Source: Larix sibirica (lineage: Eukaryota > Streptophyta > Pinopsida > Pinales > Pinaceae). From it: a stretch of 10,062 bases of DNA. The number at the start of each line of letters is the position of its first letter. Within the stretch, counting starts at the first letter, position 1. Shown here piece by piece: positions 1-7,204 of the stretch. The notes beneath the pieces are model-generated. The model worked only from the letters and a program-made list of their open reading frames with translations, had not been told where the DNA came from and did not search any database. The translations under genes and the position numbers were made by a program. The stretch is taken from assembly GCA_004151065.3 (NCBI GenBank), contig NWUY0300031808.1, positions 1 through 10,062 on the forward strand, written 5' to 3'.

Positions 1-623
1 TGCCTGTTACATAACTATTTACAAGTAAAACAGATGATATATACATCCACATTACCAATACTTGAGAATCCCAATTTTATTATTGTCTATAGATCTAACA
101 GAATGAATCGATTTGCAAGTTTGGGAATCAATTACTAAAATCTAATCCATGATAAAGTGTCTGAACTATTTATCCATCAGCCATTAAAGCTATGACTTAC
201 TGAGAAACGGTCCAAATTATCATGATCAACAATTACATAGATCATATAAACACCTAAAAGTCAGTTGTTACATAAACACAGTCCTTGTGGGAAAAGTGAA
301 GCCAGGACTGAAATATTTTCTTTATACATAACTTTATATTGCTTTGTTAATCAGGACATTAAACTCAAGTTGGTCATTACAATCTCAGCGCCCATAGAGT
401 TTTGGTTCCTAAATCTCAACCAAATGCCAACCAAATTAGTCCCTAAATCTCAATAGAATCTTTGGCAAAGGCTTAATATGAATATACTGTGATTCTGACT
501 TCACTTATCTGAATTTATCCGCAAGTGTGAAGTGTGTCTAACTCAAGACATCTAAAAGATTCAACACAGAAAACCAAAGCAGAGAAAGAAGTAGGGGGTA
601 CAGGGGAAAGGAATAGAGATTAC
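1..623 (-). other. Intron 1 of the bHLH gene (partial)
   Basis: This stretch begins with the donor GT at 623-622 (minus strand) and runs off the left edge. I looked for the expected continuation of the bHLH domain on the minus strand and did not find it, so the intron is at least 623 bp, or the gene is truncated. The only internal structure I see is a 12-bp direct repeat (CCTAAATCTCAA at 408 and 442). Short open frames here have no recognisable content. Confidence 0.7.
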
Positions 624-1160
624 CTTGGAGACCTTGGGCACCACAGAACGAAGCATAAACAGACGATCATTGAGCTTCTTCCTCCGTCTTCTTTCTGCCA
701 TCAAATTCTTAGCAGGCAAGCCATTCTTCCTCCCTCTACCAACACTTGCAACACTAGCATAGCCATTATTGTTATTATTATTAGCAGCATGAGGAGCGTT
801 AGCCCCACTTCCACCAACTATACCATTTAGCTTCTGAATCCCTCCATTTTTGTGGAATCCAGACCCAATCTCAGCTCTTCTCTGGAATAATCCCAACTCA
901 TCAGAGCCCTCAGGATTTTGAAGCATCTCAGCAATGGTAGATATAGAGCAGTCCAGGTGATGAAAAGCGCCGATAGTGCTTTCACCCACATTACTCAACA
1001 CAGAACCGTCTGGGCAGATAGGAGAGGAGCCCAAGAGGGCCTCCAGCGCCCCCTCATTGGCATCCATTGTGGAATAGAAATCATACTCTCCTCTTCCCTC
1101 CAGTATGGCTCTGAACGAAGAAAAACTCTCGTCTAACAAACCAGTCAAAGCCATTTCCAT
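624..1160 (-). CDS. ICE1/SCREAM-type bHLH transcription factor, exon 1 (partial gene)
   Basis: This is the first coding exon of a plant basic helix-loop-helix transcription factor, 179 codons from the ATG at 1160. A serine/acid-rich N-terminal region is followed by a six-Asn run near residues 130-135. The basic region and first helix occupy about residues 147-179 ([20 protein letters not shown], then MLRSVVPK). This motif is typical of the ICE1/SCRM/bHLH93 group. Family members bind E-boxes, pair with SPCH, MUTE or FAMA in stomatal development, and act in cold signalling. The exon ends AAG|GTAATC at 624/623, a good splice donor placed just before the expected Met-Asp-Arg start of the second half of the domain. 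Reading past it adds 20 unrelated hydrophobic residues, so I exclude them. The bHLH starts near residue 150, earlier than in Arabidopsis ICE1, closer to the shorter bHLH61/93 relatives. Exon 2 is not in the window, so expression and completeness cannot be judged. Confidence 0.88.
765..782 (-). repeat. AAT/AAC trinucleotide run encoding six Asn
   Basis: Six consecutive Asn codons (five AAT, one AAC) lie just before the bHLH domain. Triplet runs like this vary in length by replication slippage, and here each unit change would keep the frame. Confidence 0.85.
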
Positions 1161-1411
1161 AGCTTCTCAGCTTACAGAATGCTTTACAAAGTTGAGGACT
1201 TGGCTTGGCTATATACTTCTTCAAATGCTATATTTCCATCTCTTTACCGCTGCCAAGTATTGAGTATTCTATAATTTGAAGGCAATTTCTGGGCCGTCGT
1301 AGGCTTCCAGAGCATCCTAAAAACAGAAACGGTTTGGAGGTCTGACATGTCCCCTATATGCACGCGGTCCGAATCCTTTATAGTCCGATTGCGTCAGTCC
1401 TTTTAGAACTC
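1161..1411 (-). other. Upstream flank of the bHLH gene
   Basis: This is non-coding sequence on the 5' side of the bHLH exon. It is somewhat richer in GC than the DNA to its right, especially around 1285-1400. Apart from the TATA-like boxes I cannot assign any element with confidence. Confidence 0.5.
1209..1215 (-). promoter_or_regulatory. Candidate TATA box of the bHLH gene
   Basis: On the minus strand TATATAG lies about 50 bp upstream of the ATG at 1160. Transcription would start near 1180, leaving a leader of only about 20 nt. A second TATA-like stretch (AAATATAG) lies at about 1227-1234 and would give a more usual leader. Positional evidence only. Confidence 0.35.
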
Positions 1412-1527
1412 AGGTGAATTAGATTACGTTAATCTTTAAATTAAGATTTACGAAATACCAAGCACCAATCTAAGGTGAATTAGATTAGGTTAATCTTTAA
1501 ATTAAGATTTATGAAATACCAAGCACC
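1412..1527. repeat. Two-copy 61-bp tandem repeat
   Basis: Copy 1 starts at 1412 and copy 2 at 1473 (both AGGTGAATTAGATTA). Over 55 aligned bases only two differ: C at 1427 versus G at 1488, and C at 1451 versus T at 1512. The second is a CG-to-TG change. Each copy holds a short inverted repeat (AATCTT, six-base loop, AAGATT). The high identity indicates a recent duplication. It lies 250-370 bp upstream of the bHLH start codon. Confidence 0.9.
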
Positions 1528-1759
1528 GACATTGAAACCCAATAGTTTGGTGTTCCATTATAAATTTATATTAATTTATAATACTGTGATTTTGTTTTTT
1601 TTTTAGTATTTTTTCAAATTTCCTTAAAAAACAAGAAAAAGTATAAATGAGCACATTTATGTGAAGCTTAATTACGTATATTGTCACAATGGTAATATAA
1701 AACTTTAACATATTGTCCAAGCAGATTGAAATAACACAATGATGTGTCAAATGTGTATG
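1528..1759. other. AT-rich spacer, no gene seen
   Basis: This spacer lies between the tandem repeat and the LINE tail. It includes a T10 run at 1595-1604. No open frame of note and no recognisable element. Confidence 0.5.
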
Positions 1760-1760
1760 T
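1751..1760. repeat. Candidate LINE target-site duplication, left copy
   Basis: ATGTGTATGT sits immediately beside the T-run that marks the LINE's A-tail, and matches 2782-2791 exactly. The sequence is simple (GT-rich), which lowers its weight. Confidence 0.5.
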
Positions 1761-2001
1761 TTTTTTTTTCCGCAGAAAAAATCATATTCTTTTCATTCAT
1801 ACTGAAATATTAGAATACATTCCACAGGTGCATAGTGCACTTTGACCATCTCAAAACTTGCAATTGTTCATTAATATTTTTCATGAACTCATTCAGAGTG
1901 TCTTCCATATTGCCTACTAGTTCAAAAAGTATAACATTACATCATCTTCAAAAATTCAAATTTCAAAACTTGTTAGTCTAATAAGGAACTTAACAATCAA
2001 A

Positions 2002-2490
2002 TCAGAAGCCCAGATTTATCCTTTTATGTTCCTGAATATCTCCCTTTCTTTTAGTTACCATGCAAATACATGTAGTAACAAGAAGTCCTTCTTTTGATAG
2101 TTTATCTGCATCCTCATTTTGTTCCCTATAAACATGATTGAATTCAATGCAAGTAAAGGAATTTTCTATCAACCCCAAGTTATATCCAATGCCATGTAAA
2201 TTCATATTTCTAATTTTTTATTCATTTCTCATATATTTAATCGAGAAATATGAGTCCCCATAAATCTTCAGATTTGTTACTTTTTCCTCTCTTGCTAGCT
2301 GTAATAAGGTTCTCATAGCCAAATATTCAGCTTTATTATTAGTATCTTTCCCCCCATTAGCTTTAAATTCAATAGATTCATTCTCATAAAGATGTAGAAT
2401 GCCACCTAAACCACAGAGTCGATCAAATTCTTCACAAGCACCATCAAAAACACCTGTGATATCCTTCTTACCAACTCTGATTTCTTTCAT
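2002..2490 (-). pseudogene. LINE RNase H domain (RVT_3-like), interrupted by one internal stop
   Basis: RNase H removes the RNA strand of RNA-DNA hybrids during retrotransposition. The frame from 2490 to 2002 is broken only by a TAA at 2220-2218. The first half has FDGA (Asp, residue 16), NNKAEY (Glu, residue 55) and IYGDS (Asp, residue 79). The second half, in the same frame, has HVYREQNEDADKLSKEG, carrying the fourth acidic residue (Asp, about residue 129). All four catalytic acids are therefore still readable. The order and spacing match the RNase H domain at the C-terminus of plant L1-type LINEs. It lies downstream of the zinc-binding fragment but in a different frame. The ATG at 2490 need not be a real start, because in an intact element the domain is internal to a polyprotein. 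Confidence 0.78.
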
Positions 2491-2609
2491 AATACTAGGT
2501 TGAGTGTTACTTTCCTAATCAATAAAGAAACTGTGGATTCCTAGAACCTGAGAGATAACAAAGACGGCTAGAAAAGGTCTAGCCTAAAAATATTAACATT
2601 TCTGACTTT

Positions 2610-2786
2610 CTAAACATTCCACGGAACGAAAAAATGAATGCATCTAAGGGATTTTAAAATAGGATTCTCAAACCATTGCTTCAAATTGAACTCGATAGTT
2701 CCAGCCTCCCACAAATTATCCAACTGGAGACTTTCCCCTAGTCCCAACCAAACTTGTTTTGAGAATGGGCAATGCAAGAATATGTG
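2610..2786 (-). pseudogene. LINE reverse transcriptase C-terminal zinc-binding fragment
   Basis: Reading the minus strand from 2786 gives HIFLHCPFSKQVWLG. The FLHCPF...VW signature belongs to the zinc-binding domain (zf-RVT) downstream of plant LINE reverse transcriptases. About 50 codons later comes PWNV, a TAG stop at 2612-2610, then KVRN. In relatives a Trp usually sits at this point (W-K-x-R-N), so TGG to TAG is the likely lesion. Further stops follow, and the RNase H part below is in another frame, so at least one indel separates them. The upstream catalytic RT is missing. This is a non-functional remnant. Confidence 0.68.
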
Positions 2787-2791
2787 TATGT
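2782..2791. repeat. Candidate LINE target-site duplication, right copy
   Basis: Identical to the decamer at 1751-1760. It lies exactly where LINE-like coding sequence begins, overlapping the first recognisable codons by a few bases, as microhomology at the 5' junction could produce. Confidence 0.5.
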
Positions 2792-3550
2792 GTTTGTCAA
2801 TGAGTTTAGAAACATAAAAGATAAAAGATATTTATTATTTTATGTAATAATTATTGTGATTTAGGAATGTTTTCTTTATTTTTATAATAAAAATTAAAAA
2901 AATAAAATGATTTTTTATTATTTTAAAATTTTATAATAATGATCATGGTTATTAAGGTGTTTATGAGGTTAATTTTGATTTATTAGACATTAAAAAGGGT
3001 AAGAAATTACTTATTTTTACTTATAATTCTATTTATGTGCTCAATTCCTTTGAAGAGAAGCATTCTTAGATCTCCATAGTTGCTTAAAAGGTTAGGAAGG
3101 TCAGCATTGGCACATTTAATTGGAGCTCATAAGAATGTTTAATATTATCACTATTTTTGCAAAGTGGTCTATTTTTTTACTCTAAGACTAGGCATCTTTT
3201 ATGCCAACCTCTCTTGAGTTGCAAATGGTTTTGAATGGAGTATGAAGCAATCTTAGGGAGTGGCTTGTCTTGCATGTTGTGTATCTTGTTCTAGTTCTTG
3301 TTAATGGGGAGGGACTAACTTCTATGAGGAAGATATGATTCTTTATAAATGTTACAACCCAAAACTCCACATCCATATAAGCTAATAGGAATGAAAAATG
3401 TCTCAAATAATATTTTCTTCTTATCACAAAGCCAAAAGTTTGATCATTTACAATTGCTTTTAAGTCCATAATAATATTTCCACCCTCCATCAATCATTTC
3501 CTTAACATCATAGTTTGATGAAGATAGATATTTGTATGAAATCACTTCCT
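2792..3550. other. Very AT-rich gene-poor stretch
   Basis: The part from 2811 to 2950 is almost entirely A and T with short runs. The part from 3030 to 3500 is less biased. It carries a 101-codon open frame on the minus strand (3493-3188) with no recognisable domain and a composition like chance. I assign no gene here. Confidence 0.5.
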
Positions 3551-3746
3551 CCAAATTATTATTATCATACATGAAATTAACATTTAAGTCATTTTTTCAT
3601 TTGATAATATATTTTAAAGAATAATTTAAATTTCAAAATAAAACTACCATATATTTGTATCCAAATTATTATTATCATACATCAAATTAAATCATCATTT
3701 TATTTGATAATATATTATAATTGTAATTTAAATTTCAAAATAGAAA
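3551..3746. repeat. Diverged AT-rich tandem duplication, period about 110 bp
   Basis: CCAAATTATTATTATCATAC occurs at 3551 and 3661. Both copies continue with similar blocks: TTTGATAATATATT near 3600 and 3702, and AATTTAAATTTCAAAATA near 3623 and 3725. Small indels separate the copies, which are clearly older than the 61-bp repeat. A TTTGTAT precedes both (3531 and 3654). Confidence 0.75.
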
Positions 3747-3847
3747 TAAATTTCTAGAGGCATTATTGAAATATAAAAAGATAATTACTTATTATAATAA
3801 TGATGTTATTAAAAGTACTATGATAAAATCTTGATTGGAACTAATAT

Positions 3848-3873
3848 TTGACATTGGTTCAATCCAATGTCAA
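3848..3873. repeat. Perfect 10-bp hairpin
   Basis: TTGACATTGG, a six-base loop TTCAAT, then CCAATGTCAA form an inverted repeat without mismatch. It stands out in otherwise low-complexity DNA and could be the remnant end of a small transposon, but nothing ties it to one. Confidence 0.7.
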
Positions 3874-4007
3874 GAATGAGACTCATGTACTATTTGATTC
3901 TACTTATGAATATCAATAGAATGAATTTTTTCGTTGGAAAAAAAAAAACTAATTTATTATAAAGAGATGGTTCACCTAAAATTAAATTACATTCAGTTAA
4001 ATTCTAT

Positions 4008-4036
4008 TATATATATATGTGTGTGTGTGTGTGTGT
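4008..4036. repeat. Compound TA/TG microsatellite
   Basis: A (TA)n run passes directly into a (TG)n run of about nine units. Such tracts are length-variable and have no coding role here. Confidence 0.93.
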
Positions 4037-4102
4037 AAATGATCGTTAAAATAAAAACTTCCAAAGGAGACTTAAAACGTAGTGTTATCTCTGGATTTGT
4101 AT

Positions 4103-4210
4103 CTTAGTTCTACTTTAGATATGTTCCCTAGAAGACTATTTTTTCTTTAGATTTACCTTAGTTTATCTTAGAATCAAGTGGTTTCCTTAGGTTTTACCCT
4201 AGTTCTTAGG
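4103..4210. repeat. CTTAG-rich irregular repeat
   Basis: TTAG or CTAG occurs nine times in about 108 bp, often as CCTTAG or CCCTAG after a T-rich run. Spacing is mostly 10-13 bp or 19 bp. It resembles a decayed short-unit tandem array. Confidence 0.55.
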
Positions 4211-4420
4211 TTCTTTTAAAAAAGGTTATTTTATCATTGTTTCATTTATTAAAACAAATAAGGCTCATTTTCATTAATCTTTCAAGTTTTCAAGTTCTTT
4301 ATTGTAATAATACATAGCCTAATGTATGAGTAAGTTTGTTTTCCAACGAATAAAATCAAGTTTACTTATGCATGATGAAGGTTTGACTATTCAAATGTGG
4401 ATTATATTTCATTTATAGTT

Positions 4421-4609
4421 TTGGTAGATATCGAGAGCACATTGAATAATGGAGGAAATGTTGGCGTTGCTAGATTGTAATCACTTGAAGATGAATTAAG
4501 GGAAAATGGCATGCATAGTACGCGTGTTTCAAAAGTATTCTTGCTTCATGATGAGAGTGATAGTAGCCCGGGATCTGTGTCAAGGAAAGAGTGCAAATTA
4601 ATTATGTCA
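4421..4609 (+). pseudogene. Exon-like open stretch, function not recognised
   Basis: This frame is open from 4421 to the TGA at 4610 except for one TAA at 4478-4480. It gives a balanced, non-repetitive composition with segments such as SLEDELRENG and VFLLHDESD, unlike the low-complexity flanks. A T-rich tract ending in AG (about 4417) precedes it, so it could be an old exon or captured gene fragment. It may also be an upstream part of the decayed ORF that follows, although the frames differ. I do not recognise a family and chance is possible. Confidence 0.28.
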
Positions 4610-4736
4610 TGAATGTACAAATAGGTTTTCTATATTTTTAAAGTACATGGATCCAAACTGATATCTCAGCTAACCCTGCAAACTGTTAATCGGTTTCTCT
4701 GCATAGTTCGTGTTTGTGTGAAATGTTTTAATAGGA

Positions 4737-6408
4737 ATACGAGCTAGCAAAGCCTCTAGATCACGATGGCAGTGGTGGAAAAAATCAGGGGAAAAATATG
4801 TAGATTGGAGCCAGATAATATCAAGTGGAGTGAGGAATTTCCCAGATGTGCAGAATGATGAAGACCGGAGGCTGGTTTTCCTTATGTGAATGAATGAACG
4901 GTTACAACTTGTAGGTGACGAAGGCCTTTGTAAACAATTACAAGGATTCTGTGGTAAATTTTCAAACCCTAACCTTTAGGGTAGATGAGGCTACCATTGC
5001 AGAAGCCATTAGCATACCTTCTGAAGGCGAAAGATGGTTTAAAAAATATTTGTTCGAAGTTGATCTCAGTCGATTTATGTTTCTTGGTTGCAAAATGTTA
5101 GATTGGAGAAAGGGCATTCACTTAAATAGGGTCAAGCCTAAATGGAGATATATTCTAAATGTTGTTCAACGCTATATTACTTGTGAAGGACAGTTTGCAA
5201 CCGTATTCAGATACCACTTAAGGTTCTTGTTGCATTTAAATGGACAATGTAAATTAAACTTACCCTATTACCTGTTTAGGAGCATATAGAAGATGATTGC
5301 GCAGGTAAGAAATCACCCAGATCATAGCAGCCACTCAGTCTTTCATCATGGTTTGATTAAGTTGTTGATAGATTCTGAATTGGGGAAAGCTAATAGATCC
5401 TAGCAACATTTCATCTTTTGGTCTGGTTTTGAGCCTAAAACTCAACAGCGCGATGATGAAAGAATGAAAGAACAATACAGAAGGAAGAAAAGGAAAGCGG
5501 CTGAGGATGGAGACAAACAAGCACATGAGGTATGTGATACTGTGTCTATGATAGAAATTTCCAGAACTGAAGGATAGATAAAGTTAAATGTTCAGTCTCA
5601 AAAAGAAGAAGTCATGGCTCTAGATAATCCTAGGGTTATCGGGGAAAATTTAATGGTTCAAGAATTTCCATTGATTACAAAACATGATGAATCTCTTTTG
5701 GAAAATAATGTTTAAAATAGTTTAGGGCCGAGGAGTAGATCAAAAAACAAGCTGAGAATGAACATGAATGCAATCTTAAACCTTAAGTTTCAAAAAGATG
5801 CTATAACTATTATAAAAGATTCATCCAGTGAGGAAGATTTACAGGCTACATAGGAATCTTATCAAATAGATGAACAAACCCAAGCAGAAATTCAAAAAGA
5901 ATTGATGCATACACTCGATTTGATTAAAAAGGAATGTAAAGGTAAACAAAGGGTATGTGAGTTTGATGTTGGTTCAGGTTCGAAACCTTCAGAGACTGAG
6001 GAAGTTCTTGTACATTCTGAAATAATGGAATCAGTATCAAAGGTGGAAATATTAAAAAATTCCTTACAATTTTTTAAAGAGCAAAACAGGTATCTCAATG
6101 ATTCGAATGAAAAACTGATGATTGCTAACAAAAGGTTGCGAGAGGATTTGGAAGAAATAGGTGCAAATTATCAGGAACTTATCACAGTATCCAAAGAAGT
6201 CTGGAGGAGAATAATGGCTACACAGCAGTAGTATGAGGATCTTGTAAATCAAAACAAATAACTTGAGGATCAGATTCAAGCTATGGAGGCAGAGCAATCT
6301 TGGCTGGAGAGGAGATCTCAAGCATTGGATTGTTTAACCATTCTAGCTGAAGTAGCCAAGAATATATAGTTGTTCATGAACGAATCTAGCTTAAGAGCGA
6401 GGTCATAA
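4737..6408 (+). pseudogene. Decayed retroelement-associated ORF with C-terminal coiled coil, unknown function
   Basis: No ATG start is visible. A first segment (4737 to about 4920) reads RASKASRSRWQWWKKSGEKY and onward, with a TGA at 4887 where FLM-stop-MNERL suggests a lost Trp. The frame then moves by one. From about 4918 to the TAA at 6406 a single frame of about 496 codons continues, interrupted by stops at 5287, 5401, 5575, 5713, 5851, 6229, 6259 and 6367 but by no frameshift. The N-terminal half looks globular (RVDEATIAEAISIPSEGERW, VVQRYITCEG, VFHHGLIKLL). A basic patch RRKKRK at 5479-5496 could be nuclear-targeting. From about 5880 onward it is rich in Lys, Glu, Leu and Gln with coiled-coil character. 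From memory it resembles hypothetical proteins repeated many times in plant genomes, but I cannot name a family. It ends just before the probable LTR. Confidence 0.6.
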
Positions 6409-6548
6409 TTTTTAGATGGTAGATAGCTGTCAGTTAGATGATGTTAGTATTGGTTTATACAACTATTAGTATTAGATTATCGAGCTTAACTTTTGAAGTT
6501 ATTCGATCTACGTTGAGTGTTAATCAGAATGTCTATTTTTGGTTATTT

Positions 6549-6569
6549 AGATCCATAAAATATGGATCT
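6549..6569. repeat. Perfect 9-bp hairpin upstream of the LTR TATA box
   Basis: AGATCCATA, loop AAA, TATGGATCT. It sits about 29 bp before the TATA box, so it could be a binding site for a dimeric factor or simply a cruciform-prone palindrome. Confidence 0.7.
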
Positions 6570-6597
6570 CAAACTACTTCAGTTTTGAAGCTTTTTG

Positions 6598-6606
6598 TAT
6601 ATAAAA
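6598..6606 (+). promoter_or_regulatory. TATA box in the probable LTR
   Basis: TATATAAAA is a strong TATA match on the coding strand of the retrotransposon and would place the start of the genomic RNA near 6630. In the AT-rich background this can occur by chance. Confidence 0.45.
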
Positions 6607-7027
6607 TGTAATGGTGAACAATGTAAGGGTTTAGGATTGGTGGAGATCAGACTACTATTATAGCTTGCATGCATATATTTCTGTTTCACTTTAGATGAAG
6701 AATGATTTGAAATTATTATATTCGAGATGAGCCAGTTTTGTTTTAATATTTGAAGTGATAAATGTTATGCGTTGTTCATAATTCCGTTCCATGGATAGTT
6801 GTTTCCTATGCTTGAATTCTTATGAATAATTTGCATGTTTATCAATGATCTGAACAGAACCTTCTCACTTGTTTTATAAATTCACAATCGTATTCTTTCT
6901 ATCCTAGTTTTACATGTTTATACATCTACTATCTGGTCATTTGGTATATGTGAGCCTGATCTCTATTATACTTATTTGTTTATAATCTTACAAAACCTAG
7001 TCATCCTTTCAATAGTTTTAAGATTCT

Positions 7028-7053
7028 CTAGACTTTGAACCTAAGTAGTCTAG
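7028..7053. repeat. Inverted repeat near the LTR 3' end
   Basis: CTAGACT at 7028-7034 pairs with AGTCTAG at 7047-7053 across a 12-base loop, just upstream of the LTR end and PBS. Confidence 0.5.
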
Positions 7054-7079
7054 GTGCAAAATCTAGTGATAACATCTTT

Positions 7080-7096
7080 TGGCGCCATTTCTGGGA
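7080..7096 (+). other. Primer-binding site, tRNA-Asp type
   Basis: TGGCGCCATTTCTGGGA matches the complement of the plant tRNA-Asp 3' end (TGGCGCCGTTGCCGGGG) at 13 of 17 positions, including the first seven, which pair with the CCA end and acceptor stem. Three of the four differences are G-to-A or C-to-T, as expected from deamination. The following AACGG is also common after this PBS in plant Ty3/Gypsy elements. It marks the end of the 5' LTR and fixes the orientation as plus strand. Confidence 0.8.
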
Positions 7097-7204
7097 ACGG
7101 AAGTGAAGTACATATTCTCTAGGAAATGTATATTGATAGGATTTTGGAAGGTGAACAAGATCAGAAAATTTTACATACTACATTTTCACCAACATTTTTT
7201 CACA

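Larger units (their letters stand above)
1760..2791 (-). mobile_element. 5'-truncated L1-type LINE (non-LTR retrotransposon) remnant
   Basis: On the minus strand the order is: a zinc-binding region typical of the end of plant LINE reverse transcriptases, an RNase H domain, about 240-330 bp of non-coding 3' sequence, and an A-tail (T10 at 1760-1769 on the plus strand). The decamer ATGTGTATGT directly abuts both ends (1751-1760 and 2782-2791), as expected for a target-site duplication made by target-primed reverse transcription, allowing slight overlap with the element. Endonuclease and the main RT domain are absent, consistent with 5' truncation during insertion. Stops and a frame change inside the coding part show that it is dead. 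Confidence 0.72.
3922..4358. mobile_element. MITE-like interval bounded by 20-bp inverted repeats
   Basis: The left arm at 3922-3941 and the reverse complement of 4339-4358 match at 18 of 20 positions, including a 12-bp perfect core TTCGTTGGAAAA. The enclosed 437 bp have no coding frame of note and hold a TA/TG microsatellite and a CTTAG-rich stretch. Small AT-rich elements with terminal inverted repeats and no ORF are typical of MITEs. No clean target-site duplication abuts the arms. The octamer TACTTATG does occur on both sides (3901-3908 and 4363-4370), but at unequal distances. Confidence 0.4.
6442..7074 (+). mobile_element. Probable 5' LTR of the Ty3/Gypsy element
   Basis: The right boundary is set by the PBS: the sequence ends GTGATAACA at 7074, six bases before TGGCGCC. 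LTRs normally start TG and end CA with short inverted ends. TGTTAGTATT at 6442 pairs with the terminal TAACA, giving an LTR of about 633 bp. Another TGTTA at about 6515 is a possible alternative start. A TATA box (6598-6606) lies inside. Without the 3' LTR, which is outside the window, the left edge stays uncertain. Confidence 0.48.

Noticed and set aside
265-456. 63-codon open frame in the intron
   Set aside because: Short, no family resemblance, and located in what the splice donor makes an intron.
561-623. The last 20 codons of the bHLH open frame
   Set aside because: They lie beyond a consensus splice donor and read as unrelated hydrophobic residues.
534-830. Plus-strand open frames over the bHLH exon (also 918-1136)
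   Set aside because: They are antisense shadows of the bHLH coding exon.
3188-3493. 101-codon open frame on the minus strand
   Set aside because: No recognisable domain, no supporting splice or promoter context, and a composition expected from AT-rich DNA.
3901-4370. TACTTATG octamers as an 8-bp hAT-type target duplication of the MITE-like interval
   Set aside because: They lie 13 bp outside the left arm and 4 bp outside the right arm, so they do not abut the inverted repeats.
5335-6321. Minus-strand open frames opposite the decayed ORF
   Set aside because: Phe/Leu-rich shadows of a Lys/Glu-rich coding strand.
4918-6405. Alternative genetic code with TAG and TAA read as Gln
   Set aside because: The pattern fits superficially, but TGA also interrupts the linked frames (4887 and 8565), frameshifts are present elsewhere, and the bHLH gene points to an ordinary plant nucleus. 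Decay is the simpler explanation.
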